This document shows, piece after piece, positions 26,497 through 36,600 of a DNA stretch of 64,000 nucleotides. Source of the stretch: Winogradskyella litoriviva (GTDB taxonomy: Bacteria > Bacteroidota > Bacteroidia > Flavobacteriales > Flavobacteriaceae); assembly GCF_013249065.1 (NCBI RefSeq), contig NZ_JABRWQ010000008.1, positions 108,412 through 172,411 on the forward strand. The letters run 5' to 3'. A model generated the notes under the pieces. That model was given only the letters and a program-made list of their open reading frames with translations, was not told the origin of the DNA and searched no databases. The translations under genes were made by a program, and so were the position numbers. The stretch's first letter is position 1, and each line of letters starts with the position of its first letter.

Positions 26497-27795
26497 ATGA
26501 AAAAATTACATCCCTTAAAACTTTATGTAAGTACAGTTATTTCAGTGTTCTTATTGTTCTTTTCTCTAAATGCCCAAACAGATTTTGTAGAATATACCGG
26601 AACGGTTATAGATGGGCAAACCAATAAAACTCTAGAAGCCGCCAGTTTAAATATAAATGGAACAAATATCGGAACCATTTCAAATTCTGAAGGTGAATTT
26701 ATTTTAAAAGTTCCTCTAAGTAATTCAGATTCTAAAGTTGTTGTTTCACTTTTAGGTTATAACACTTATGTTGTGCCTTTGTCTGAATTGGCTAGTGGAA
26801 ATACTACGATAAAATTATATGCTGCAATAACCAAATTATCTGCTGTTAGTATTTCTGCATTTAAGGATGCTAAAGGTTTAGTAAGAAAAGTATTTGATGA
26901 TAAGAATAAGAATTTTCAGAACGAATCTGTATTTATGACAGCTTTTTACAGAGAAACCATAAAACGTAGAAGTAGAAATGTATCGCTTACAGAAGCTGTA
27001 GTGAATATTTTAAAAGAGCCTAATGGTTCTAGCAGTCGAGACGCTATACAATTAGGTAAGGCAAGAAAAAGTACAGATTACAAAAGATTAGATACTGTGT
27101 CTGTAAAGTTGCAAGGTGGTCCTTTCTCTACTATCTATTTAGATGTAATGAAATACCCAGAATATATTTTTACAGAAGAGAGTATTAACGCATATCAGTT
27201 TAATTTTGATGCGCCAACTACAGTAAATAATAAAGATGTATATGTTGTAAATTTTAAACCTAGAAAAAACGATTTAAAAGTAAATTATAACGGTAAGCTT
27301 TTTATTGATGTAGAAACTTTAGCCTTAGTTAGTGCTAATTACGCTTTAGATTTAAGCGATATAAAGAAATCTAAAAATTTATTAGTTAGAAAAAAGCCAA
27401 GCGATATTGAGGTTTACCCTTTAGAAGCGCTGTATAAAGTAGATTATAAGGCTAAGGATAATACTTGGTATTATAGTTATTCTAATTTAAGTTTAAAGTT
27501 TAAAGTAAATAAAAAACGAGAGCTATTTAATAAAGTTTACACCTTATCTAGTGAAATGGCTGTAACAGATTGGGAAGTAAATAAAGATGATAAGCGTATA
27601 AAAAATAAAGATAAGTTAAGACCTACAGTGATAATTACAGATGCAATTTCTGGTTTTTCTGACCCTAATTTTTGGGGAGAATACAATTTAATTGAACCAG
27701 ATAAATCTATTGAATCTGCAATTAATAAAATTAAAAAGAATATTGAAAAACAAGAACAACGCGAAAAAGAAAATACTGTAAATGGCAGACCTTAG
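26497..27795 (+). CDS. Secreted/outer-membrane-associated protein with CarboxypepD_reg-like domain
   Basis: A signal peptide ends at about residue 26 (FFSLNAQ). The next 80-90 residues form a carboxypeptidase-regulatory-like beta-sandwich: TGTVIDGQTNKTLEAASLNI followed by GTISNSEGEFILKVP. This domain is typical of TonB-dependent receptors, but no plug or barrel follows. The rest (about 115-432) is beta-rich and ends in a charged helix (KIKKNIEKQEQREKEN). Function is unknown; periplasmic or outer-membrane-bound location is inferred. A terminator follows, so it is likely monocistronic. Confidence 0.75.
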   Translation: MKKLHPLKLYVSTVISVFLLFFSLNAQTDFVEYTGTVIDGQTNKTLEAASLNINGTNIGTISNSEGEFILKVPLSNSDSKVVVSLLGYNTYVVPLSELASGNTTIKLYAAITKLSAVSISAFKDAKGLVRKVFDDKNKNFQNESVFMTAFYRETIKRRSRNVSLTEAVVNILKEPNGSSSRDAIQLGKARKSTDYKRLDTVSVKLQGGPFSTIYLDVMKYPEYIFTEESINAYQFNFDAPTTVNNKDVYVVNFKPRKNDLKVNYNGKLFIDVETLALVSANYALDLSDIKKSKNLLVRKKPSDIEVYPLEALYKVDYKAKDNTWYYSYSNLSLKFKVNKKRELFNKVYTLSSEMAVTDWEVNKDDKRIKNKDKLRPTVIITDAISGFSDPNFWGEYNLIEPDKSIESAINKIKKNIEKQEQREKENTVNGRP

Positions 27796-27819
27796 TTATG
27801 TGCCAACTAAAATGTTTGA

Positions 27820-27848
27820 AACCCTGAATTTTTTATTCAGGGTTTTTT
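27820..27848. terminator. Bidirectional terminator between convergent genes
   Basis: AACCCTGAAT (27820-27829) pairs with ATTCAGGGTT (27835-27844), with a T run after it. It serves the plus-strand CarboxypepD_reg-like gene and overlaps the 3' end of the DinB-like gene. Confidence 0.85.
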
Positions 27849-28392
27849 AATTAAACAGTTCTTTAAATTTTAGCGCTTGTTTAATGTGTGCCAAATGATG
27901 ATTGCTGTGCCAAGCATATATTCCTATAGTTTCTTCTAAGGTAAAGCGTTTACCATGTTCTGGATGAATAAATTCTAGTTTTAACTCCTCTTGGTTAAGG
28001 GTTCTAAGTAATACTGCAAGTTTTTTATGGATGCCAATTAATATGGATATGGAATCTTCAATAGGTTCTGTATAGTCAATTAATTCGGCAAAGCGATTTT
28101 CATAATACGGTTTAATGGTAGGTGAATCTTCTGTTAGTGCCAATTTAAATCTTAGCAAACTATTAATATGGCTATCTGCACAATGGTGAACAACTTGTTT
28201 TATGCTCCAACCATTTGGTCTGTACTTATAGTTTAGTTCGTTTTCGTTGAGGTTTTTAGTTACCTCAATTATGGAATTGGGCAAAGTTTCAATAGAAGTT
28301 ATCCAAGTTTTAATTTGTGCATTGGTTATAATTTCTGGTTTTTCAAATTCGCCAATTGGAAATTTTAATTGATGTAATTCTTTATCAGTCAT
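27847..28392 (-). CDS. DinB-family (BstA/YfiT-like) putative metal-dependent protein
   Basis: The 181-residue four-helix-bundle protein resembles the DinB/YfiT superfamily. Histidines that would hold a metal are in HHCADSH and WHSNHHLAHI. YfiT-like proteins are described as metal-dependent hydrolases and BstA-like ones act in bacillithiol transfer; neither is proven here. It is last in the TonB-receptor gene set and overlaps the PagL-like gene by eight bases, so it is co-transcribed with it. Its role in that locus is unclear. Confidence 0.8.
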   Translation of the reverse strand: MTDKELHQLKFPIGEFEKPEIITNAQIKTWITSIETLPNSIIEVTKNLNENELNYKYRPNGWSIKQVVHHCADSHINSLLRFKLALTEDSPTIKPYYENRFAELIDYTEPIEDSISILIGIHKKLAVLLRTLNQEELKLEFIHPEHGKRFTLEETIGIYAWHSNHHLAHIKQALKFKELFN

Positions 28393-29671
28393 GACAGTTG
28401 TTTTTTTCTTTTAAATTAAAACGATACACATAGCCAAGGTTTAATTCAGTAAAATCTGCTTGACCTAGATTAGCGTTAAGATGAGCTCCAACATAAATGT
28501 TATGTTTTGGTGCGTTGTTAGTAGACCATAAGTAATATTTTAAGCCCATTCTTGCGGAAATGGTTCGTTTTATTTCGTAATACCAATCGAGTTCTCCCAA
28601 AACTTCAATAGTTTCATTATTGCTAGTTTCAAAAGAATAGCCTTGATTTAATTTCCAGTCTATTTTGTAGAAAGGTTTGTAAATGTTTAGTCCTAAATCT
28701 AATTCAAACCCAATATGATCTATTAATAGTTCTGAGGAAGCAAAAAGACCAAATGCACTTGCATAACCAAAAGGGTTTTTTGTGAAATGCGGAAATTGTT
28801 CTGCAATTAAAGTTTCGTTATTGTTTATATAATCGTAATAATGCTCATAAACTCTATAATAAATTCCACCACCAAATTTAAAAGTATTATTGATTATTTT
28901 TCCGGTTGAAGCAGAAACAGAGTACACTTCCTTTTTAGAGTTAAATTTAGTGGATAAAACGTTTTGCCCTAAACCAAACCTAAAAGCAACATAGCTTTGA
29001 GATTTAGTGTTATAATCTGGTTTTTCTATAGTTGAAGCCGTTTGAGTTTTACTATCTATTTTTGCTGAAATACTTGCAGCAACAGAATTTAAACCTTGAT
29101 TAGGTAATTTTGTGTGACCATTAGAATGGTGTAAAAAACCAATGCCAAATCGCCAATTTGTTATATTAGATTTAATAGCATCGTAATAAAAAAATGACCG
29201 AAAAGACCAATTGATTTTAGTAGTAATTGCTCTATTAAATTCATTGCTTGTTTCATCATATTGCGTATCCATATAAGAACTACCAAAGCCAATTTGCAAG
29301 TTTAAACCATCTTTACATTTTTTTAAAAATGAAAATTCAATAAATGGTAAAATACTATAAGCGAGCCCAACTTGTGTAGTATTACCAAAATCAGAATACC
29401 CAAAAGAAATTCCTGTTTTAGGGTAGTTTAGCCGTTTACTCCATTCTTTGTGGTTATTAAAATTTTGCCATCCTATACTAAAAAATAGATTTTTTTGAAG
29501 TTTAGTTTTAGGGAAATCTGTGTTGGCCTCTAATGTTTTGCCAACAAGAACTTCTGGGATAAAAAATAAGGATGAATTTTTAGAATATGAAGTTGTTTGC
29601 GCCAAACAATTCTGATGAAAAAACACAAAAATTAATACTATAATATAACTGATATAGTTTTTAAAATACAT
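28385..29671 (-). CDS. PagL-like lipid A 3-O-deacylase/acyloxyacyl hydrolase family protein
   Basis: A signal peptide (to about residue 25, CLAQ) precedes a beta-barrel-like protein of 428 residues. The motif GFLHHSNGHTKLPNQGLN resembles the PagL active site, where His-x-Ser is followed by an Asn-containing loop. PagL removes an acyl chain from lipid A in the outer membrane. The protein is larger than classical PagL (about 150-170 residues), so it carries an extended barrel, with repeated strands in its C-terminal half. It lies 71 bases after the TonB-dependent receptor. Confidence 0.75.
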   Translation of the reverse strand: MYFKNYISYIIVLIFVFFHQNCLAQTTSYSKNSSLFFIPEVLVGKTLEANTDFPKTKLQKNLFFSIGWQNFNNHKEWSKRLNYPKTGISFGYSDFGNTTQVGLAYSILPFIEFSFLKKCKDGLNLQIGFGSSYMDTQYDETSNEFNRAITTKINWSFRSFFYYDAIKSNITNWRFGIGFLHHSNGHTKLPNQGLNSVAASISAKIDSKTQTASTIEKPDYNTKSQSYVAFRFGLGQNVLSTKFNSKKEVYSVSASTGKIINNTFKFGGGIYYRVYEHYYDYINNNETLIAEQFPHFTKNPFGYASAFGLFASSELLIDHIGFELDLGLNIYKPFYKIDWKLNQGYSFETSNNETIEVLGELDWYYEIKRTISARMGLKYYLWSTNNAPKHNIYVGAHLNANLGQADFTELNLGYVYRFNLKEKNNCHD

Positions 29672-29742
29672 TAGTTAAAGGTGGTTGGTACTACAATAAT
29701 ACTATTTTATACCAGTTTTTTAAATTAGAAATGTTTTTTCTA

Positions 29743-32052
29743 CTAAAAACTTACCCTAAAACTAAGATTTGGTGTGAGTTTTAGAGAACGATTATTAATT
29801 TCAATAATGGAGTCATCTGAATTTAAACTGTAATAACGATTGATAATATTGGTCTGATTAAAGATATTCCAGATTGAAGCACCTATATCTGCTTTAATTC
29901 CTTTTGATAATTTAAAATTATAAATAGCAGAAACATCGGTTCTAAAATAGCTTGGTAATCTAGAGCTATTAGGTTGGTTATATTCTATGCTATTGTTAAG
30001 GTTGTCTTGTAAATTAGAAGGTGTTGTATAAGGTCTGCCAGAATGCCAATTAATACCAAAACCAACTTTAAAATTTGTCTTACTATAAGTTAAAGACGCA
30101 TTAGCAACATGTTGTAAGTCTATAGTGTTAGAAAAAGCATTGCCGTTGTTTAAGTTTTCAAAATGATAATCGTTTTCACTAAAGGTATAACTTAACCATG
30201 TGCTAAAATCATTAATACGTTTGTTAATTAAAAAATCTATGCCTTTAACAGTATAGGAACCAATGTCATTTACAAACTGAAATTGGTTCTGAAAACCTTG
30301 GCTTTGTGCTGTAATATTTGCAACGTTTTTGTAATATCCTTCTAATGAAATTAATAGGTTGTTTTGATTGTAGCTTAAACCAGCAGAAATTTGTTGACTT
30401 TTAATTAAAGGAATATTAGAGTCATTTGCTAATTGCCATCTACGTTTTTCTATACCTAAAAAATCTTGTTGTAAATCTATAACTTGGGTAATAGTTTGAC
30501 TTTTTAATTCGCCTAAAATTTCTAATCTAAAATAATCTGATAATTTTTGGTTGAAAGCAAAACGTGGTTCAATAATAAGCTCTTTTAGTTTACCAAAATA
30601 ACTAATTCTGGCACCTAATCTTAAATGTGTGTTTTTAGATTTTGAATAACGTTCTACTTCACCAAAAAAGGCATGAGTCCTTATAATTTCTTTCTTTAAA
30701 CTTATAAAGTTTGGGTTGGTAACATCTTCTAAATTTGTGACACCAACCTCGTTAAATTGGTAACCAAGATTAACATTTAAACTTGGATTTACTGCATTAG
30801 TAATATCTATTCTTAAGCCATAATCTTCAACTTTATTTTCTTGTTCTAAACTCTGATTGTTGCTTATATTATTGTTTTTAGCATCTAAATCATAGTTAGA
30901 ATAATATAATTCTGTAGAAAAATGAAGTTTTTGGTTTACTCGTTTAGAATAGTTGGCGCTTGCACCAAAACTTACTTGATTCAGCTGGCTATTGGTTTCT
31001 TGAATATTGTTGTCTGAAGTAATGTAAACCTGATTGTAATCTAAATCATTATATATGTTTAAAAAATTGAGACGTAATTTAGAAGTGTTATCTATATCAT
31101 ATAAAAACTTAGCATTAAAATCGTAAAACAAAAAACGTTCGTCTAATGCTAGTTGAGAATTACTTGCTGTATTTAATTCTGAATCTCTAAATATACGGTC
31201 AAAATATACATCATAAGTTTTTGAAACCAGAATATCGGTAAACGACCGTCTGGCAGCTAATTGTAATTCGGTTTTATGGGTAAGTTTTATTTTTGCAAAA
31301 CCATCTACACTTAACAGGTTTGCGCCAATGCCTGCATTGCTGGTTTTTTCTAATTCATCTGAGTTTTTTATAGAAATTGTACTCGAAACCGCATTGCCAA
31401 ATTTGGCACTTGTTCCGTTTTTAGAAATTGTTATGCTTTCTGATAAATAAGGGTTATAAGCAGATATTAATCCAAAAAAATGTCCGGATTGATACATTCT
31501 AATGCCTTCATGCAAAATAAGGTTTTGGTCGTTTGTACCACCTCTAACATTGATATTAGAAATACGCTCGTCTACACTAATAATACCAGGTAGATTTTGA
31601 ATAATTTGCAAAACATCTGGTTCAATTAATCCAGGTAAAATTTCAAATGCTTTTTTGTCGGCTTCAATAGTTCCGTTGTTGGTTTTAGAAATACCTTTAG
31701 TTAAGAAATTAGTCACCACAACTTCTTCTAAATGTTGAATAGAGTTTTGAGAGTCCTTTGTTTTATTTGGTGTTATAACTATAAAACGTTTACTTAAAAT
31801 TTCAAAGTTAAGTTGTGTTAGTAGTTGTAATTGTGTTATAACTTGTTTTAAAGATAATTCAGGATACAAAGGGGAAATTAAAATACCATCTGTTGTTTTG
31901 GGCTCATAAGAAAATTTAACGTTGTATTTTTCTTCAAGCTTTAGTAGTATTTGTGCAAGTGGTTGTTTTTCCTGTTGCGCCTGACTATGAGTAAGGTTGC
32001 AAAAGGCAATCGTAAATATGAAGAAAACTGAACAAAGTAATTTTTTATTCAC
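29743..32052 (-). CDS. TonB-dependent outer-membrane receptor with N-terminal STN domain (FecA-like)
   Basis: The protein (769 residues) has a signal peptide (CNLTHSQAQ), a secretin/TonB N-terminal (STN) domain (about 27-100) with LSLKQVITQLQLLTQLNFEI, a plug (about 125-235) with the motif IINVRGGTNDQNL-like region (NINVRGGTNDQN), and a 22-stranded-type barrel that ends in LSFRVSF with terminal Phe. STN receptors pass signals to a FecR anti-sigma factor. The gene overlaps fecR by eight bases. The substrate is unknown: siderophore, cofactor or oligosaccharide are all possible. Confidence 0.9.
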   Translation of the reverse strand: MNKKLLCSVFFIFTIAFCNLTHSQAQQEKQPLAQILLKLEEKYNVKFSYEPKTTDGILISPLYPELSLKQVITQLQLLTQLNFEILSKRFIVITPNKTKDSQNSIQHLEEVVVTNFLTKGISKTNNGTIEADKKAFEILPGLIEPDVLQIIQNLPGIISVDERISNINVRGGTNDQNLILHEGIRMYQSGHFFGLISAYNPYLSESITISKNGTSAKFGNAVSSTISIKNSDELEKTSNAGIGANLLSVDGFAKIKLTHKTELQLAARRSFTDILVSKTYDVYFDRIFRDSELNTASNSQLALDERFLFYDFNAKFLYDIDNTSKLRLNFLNIYNDLDYNQVYITSDNNIQETNSQLNQVSFGASANYSKRVNQKLHFSTELYYSNYDLDAKNNNISNNQSLEQENKVEDYGLRIDITNAVNPSLNVNLGYQFNEVGVTNLEDVTNPNFISLKKEIIRTHAFFGEVERYSKSKNTHLRLGARISYFGKLKELIIEPRFAFNQKLSDYFRLEILGELKSQTITQVIDLQQDFLGIEKRRWQLANDSNIPLIKSQQISAGLSYNQNNLLISLEGYYKNVANITAQSQGFQNQFQFVNDIGSYTVKGIDFLINKRINDFSTWLSYTFSENDYHFENLNNGNAFSNTIDLQHVANASLTYSKTNFKVGFGINWHSGRPYTTPSNLQDNLNNSIEYNQPNSSRLPSYFRTDVSAIYNFKLSKGIKADIGASIWNIFNQTNIINRYYSLNSDDSIIEINNRSLKLTPNLSFRVSF

Positions 32053-32941
32053 GTTTAAGTAAAATAGATTTTCCTGAAATACTGTAGCTTAAATTTAAGG
32101 GTATTGTAACAGATTTCAAGGCTAAATCTAAATTATTATGCGTAAAACTTCCAGTAAATAAACGCGATGTGTCTATATTATCTGCATGTATATACATATT
32201 ATACTGATTTTCGAATTCGGTAATAACATGTTTTAAAGCTATACTTTTAAAGCTACTTTCACCATGCAACCAATGCGGTTGCATAGCGTTTTCTTTTTCA
32301 TTTGCAAGTAGTTTCCCATCAACGATTTTAAAAGTATGTCCTGGTTTTAATTTTACTGTTTTGTTATTGTGTGTAACACCAACTAATCCTTCATAGCAGG
32401 TAACTTCAAAATATTGTTCGCGTTGTTTTACATTAAATTGTGTGCCTAAAACGCTAACAATACCGTCTTCAGTAATTACATCAAATTTTTGACCTTTAGC
32501 AACTTTAAAATAAGCTTCACCTTGTAGTCTTACTTCTCTATTATTAGACCAATTATCCTCATTAAATGATAATAAAGAATTCGCGTTTAATTCTACAGTA
32601 GAATTATCTGGTAAAGCAATACTTGTTTGCTCTGCAATTATGGTTTTAACTTCTGTATCTAAATTAGAAGTATATAAATATACACTCAATGCAATAGCAA
32701 AAACCGCAGCGATTCTCAAAAATGGTTTTAGCCATTGATTTGAATTTGTTTTGGCAGATTTAAGTTGAGGTTTTAATGTTTGGTAATTTTGGTCAACAGA
32801 AAATTCAGGAGCTTTAAATTTTTTTAAAGCCTTATCTATTTTGATTATATCAGAATAATCCTCTAACTGTTCAAAAGCGTTTTGCTCTTCAGTATTAAGG
32901 TTATTATCTAACCATTTTTTTATGAGTTCTTCTCTTTTCAT
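32045..32941 (-). CDS. FecR-family anti-sigma factor
   Basis: The protein (298 residues from MKREELIKKWLDNNLN) has a cytoplasmic N-terminal region, one transmembrane helix (about 83-101, FLRIAAVFAIALSVYLY), and a periplasmic FecR domain with SIALPDNSTVELNANS and the closing C-terminal beta-sandwich, ending in a secretin-like segment LDLALKSVTIPLNL. Such proteins hold their sigma factor until the TonB receptor signals. An ATG three codons upstream is less likely. It sits between the sigma gene (56 bases) and receptor gene. Confidence 0.9.
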   Translation of the reverse strand: MKREELIKKWLDNNLNTEEQNAFEQLEDYSDIIKIDKALKKFKAPEFSVDQNYQTLKPQLKSAKTNSNQWLKPFLRIAAVFAIALSVYLYTSNLDTEVKTIIAEQTSIALPDNSTVELNANSLLSFNEDNWSNNREVRLQGEAYFKVAKGQKFDVITEDGIVSVLGTQFNVKQREQYFEVTCYEGLVGVTHNNKTVKLKPGHTFKIVDGKLLANEKENAMQPHWLHGESSFKSIALKHVITEFENQYNMYIHADNIDTSRLFTGSFTHNNLDLALKSVTIPLNLSYSISGKSILLKRE

Positions 32942-32997
32942 AATATACATTCAACTATATAACAGCTGTATTTAAAAAATCCCTACCTTCTTAACTT

Positions 32998-33513
32998 TTA
33001 AAGTTCATTAATGTCTTCTCTTAGTTTTTTTAATGCACCATAAATACGTTTTTCTACACCTTTTACGGAGATATCTAAAATTGCGGCAATTTCTTTAAAA
33101 CGTTTACCTTCAACTCTGTTCATTAAAAAAGCGACGCGTTGGGCTTCAGTTAAATTGCTAATGGCTTTTTGTAATTTTATGTGGTATTCTTTTTCTTGTA
33201 ATATAAATTCGGGAGTTTCGTTGGTAGCATGTTTTTGAGGTTGCTTTGTATGCTTTAAAACTACTTTATTATGTGCAATAACATTAAGCATTAAATTATT
33301 TGCTGTAGTAAACAAATAACTCTTTGCTTTGTCTGGAGCAATTTTACCGCAGTTTTGCCACAATTTTATAAAAGCTTCTTGTACTTGGTCTTGTGGATTT
33401 AAGTGGTCACCAAATTTGTAGTATAAAAAATCGTGCAAGTTTTTAGCATGTTTTTTATATAAGCGTTCAAAAAATTGCGATTCGCAAATATGGTCATGTA
33501 AAGGTTTGCTCAT
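32998..33513 (-). CDS. ECF sigma factor (FecI-like)
   Basis: The protein of about 171 residues contains sigma-70 region 2 (LHDFLYYKFGDHLNPQDQVQ, then AFIKLWQNC) and region 4 (LTEAQRVAFLMNRVEG, ILDISVKGVEKRIYGALKKL). I place the start at MSKPLHDHICESQFF; an upstream in-frame ATG adds seven residues (MWHLIKI). It heads the minus-strand fecI-fecR-receptor set and diverges from the large lipoprotein gene. ECF factors of this kind usually switch on their receptor operon. Confidence 0.9.
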   Translation of the reverse strand: MSKPLHDHICESQFFERLYKKHAKNLHDFLYYKFGDHLNPQDQVQEAFIKLWQNCGKIAPDKAKSYLFTTANNLMLNVIAHNKVVLKHTKQPQKHATNETPEFILQEKEYHIKLQKAISNLTEAQRVAFLMNRVEGKRFKEIAAILDISVKGVEKRIYGALKKLREDINEL

Positions 33514-33618
33514 AATTTTGATTAGGTGCCACAAATTATAAATAAATTTTTAATAATTGATAGTAGGGCTTTTGTCTTTTAAACTGTTTTATAATAAATA
33601 GTTAAAATCAATCGCACT

Positions 33619-36600
33619 ATGAAAACTAAAATTAATTATTTAGTTACCGTTGTCCTTTTTGCCCTATTTGTATTTACATCTTGCCAAGATGAAGTTTCTG
33701 ATATTGGAAATCTAGATGAACAAGAAACCATAGTACCAGATTCAGCATTGGCAAATCTAATGAGTAATGTGGTTACAAATGATGGTACTGTAGATGATTT
33801 TTTAGATAACTCAAGTTGTTTTTCGTTAGAGCTTCCAGTGACGATAATTGTTGCTGATATTACAATTATAATTGAAACTGAAGATGATTTAGAAGAGCTA
33901 GAAGATTTATTAGATAATGTTTCTGTAGATGGTAATATTGTAGATTTTATATTCCCTATTACACTAATTTTTAGTGATTATAGCCAACTGGTTATTGAAA
34001 ATGAAGATCAACTTCAAACCTTTATAGATGATTGCGTTGAAGATGAAAACGATGCTATTGAATGTGCAGATTTTGTGTACCCTATTTCGTTTTCTGTGTT
34101 TAATTCTGGTTTTAATTTAGTCGATACTGTTATAATTGAAAACGACGAAGCTTTATATGTTTTTCTCAATGAATTAGAAGAAGACGACAACGCATTAATT
34201 GTAAGTTTAAACTTTCCTGTTACAATTGTATATGCAGATGGAGAAACAATAGAAGTTAATACTAATGAAGAATTGACCAACGCTATTGAAGATGCAGAGC
34301 AGTTTTGTGAAGACAATGCAGCTTCTTGTTTAGAAGAAGATGTTGCATTAAATTTAATAGAATGTCCATGGGATGTTTATTTATATACTAATGAGGATGT
34401 GGATAATTTAGACGGACCATATCTATTTACTTTTAGTGAAGATGGAACCGTTTTTATTGAAGGAACTGTTTCAGAAGGTTATTCCACTACTTGGGAGCTC
34501 ACAGCAACTGAATCTGGTTTAGAACTAAATATTGGTACTTTTTATTATTATGAAGCGCAATATGGCAATTGGTTAGTTGTACAGTGCGACGATGATGAAC
34601 TAAAATTTGAACATTTAACTGTAGACGGAACAGGTTTATTTTTTGAACAAGATTGCGAAGATGACTTGGATTGTTCAATAACTGACATTAGTAGTATGTT
34701 GCAAGAATGCCCTTGGGATTTTACAGATGCAGCAGGGAATTATGATAACTATCAATTAATTTTTAATGAGAATGGTGAATTACAAATCTCAGAAGGAATG
34801 GCAGCATCTGCAATAGGAGGTTCTTGGAGTTTATCTGCTACAGACAATGGTTTGGTTTTAGAGTTATCAGACTTAACAGCATTCCAAAATGATTTAGGTG
34901 GAGAATGGCTAATCATAGCATGTGATGATGATTCCAATGAACTTACAATAACTCAAAACAATATGGTTTTAGAATTAGAACAAGATTGTTTAGGGAATTT
35001 GGGTTGTTCTGTTGAAGATATTAATGCAACTATGTTAGAGTGCGCATGGTTAATGCAGACAAATTTACTTGACTCTTTAGTTCCTATTTATATGCATTTC
35101 GGAAATAATAGTGAAATTTTTATTGAAGGTGCAGATAATTTAGAATCTCAAATAGGTACTTGGAATATTGAAACCATAGAAGCAAATATTGTTATCAATT
35201 TAGAGTTTCAACAAGGGTTTGAGGTTTTAAGCGGACAATGGCAAATTGTAGAATGTAATCCAGGAAATTTATATTTAGTAAATGGTGATAACCAAATTAC
35301 TTTAGAGAAAGCTTGTGAGGTAAACAACCAAAACCTTTTAGAATGTTATTCTATATATGTTTTATCTCAAGAATGTGATGATGATAACGACGGGATTGCC
35401 ACCTTTGTTATTGAAACAAATAGTTTGCAAACAACAGAATGTATTGCCCTTTATCCATTAGCAGGTAGTTATCATCCAACATACCAAGACGCAGTTAATA
35501 CAACTAATCATTTAAATATTCAATTAACAACACCTACAGAATTAAGTTCTCAATCCATATTTTTTAGAGTTTTTAATCAAGATACACACGAGTATGCTGT
35601 GCAAGAATTAGAATTAGTAGTAGAACCTTGTAATGAAGAAGTATTTAATTGTTTCGGTGATTTTGAAATTGTAGAATGTTACCAACCTAATAATGTTCCG
35701 GTTTTTAACCTAAGCGCAAACACTATTGGGTTAGTAGATTGCCAATATGCTTTTACACCTTCTTTTCATGAAACATTAGCTGATGCCGAGAATGATATTA
35801 ATCCTATAGCAAATCCAGAAGCCTACGGAACCTTGGTTACTCAGGCTTATTTAAGAATTGAAGCTGAAAGTGGCAATTTTGAAATCTTTACAATTTACCT
35901 CAATACAGAAGATTGTAATTATTTTGAATGTTTTGAAAATGCTGTAGTAGATATTTGTGATGATGAAGATGGTATAAATGATGGATTTGCATTATTTAAT
36001 TTAGAAAATATTTATGCAAATTGTAGTCAAGATAATGTACTAGTAACTTATCATATTTCTATTGCAGATGCTGAAGCCGCTGTTGATGGCTTAGTCTCGC
36101 CATTTGTTAATACAAGTAATCCACAGATTATTTATGCAAGAGCCGAGTTATTTGATAATTCTGATATTTATGAAATTTTTACAGTAGAGTTGATTGTTAA
36201 TGATTGCTCAGCAAATGATTTTGAATGCTTTCAGAGTTTTGATGCAGTTTTAGAAACATGTTATACAGACGCTACTGTACTTTATGAATTTAATCTACCA
36301 TTGGCATTTGCAAACTGTACGCCTAATGCAGATGTTGTAACTTATCATGTAACACAAGCGGATGCAAATGCTAATATGAATGCTATTTCAAATCCAGAAA
36401 GTTATAATACAGCAGAATTAAATTCCCTTGTTTATACCAGAGTAGAAATCAATAATCAGGTTGAAATATTTGTAATTCAACTAAATGTTGTTGATTGTAA
36501 TTCCGGAAGTTGTACTGAAGAAGATATTGATGGTATTTTAACCGAATGCCAATGGAATATTACAAGTTACAACGGAAGTGATAATCTTTTCAGTTATAAC

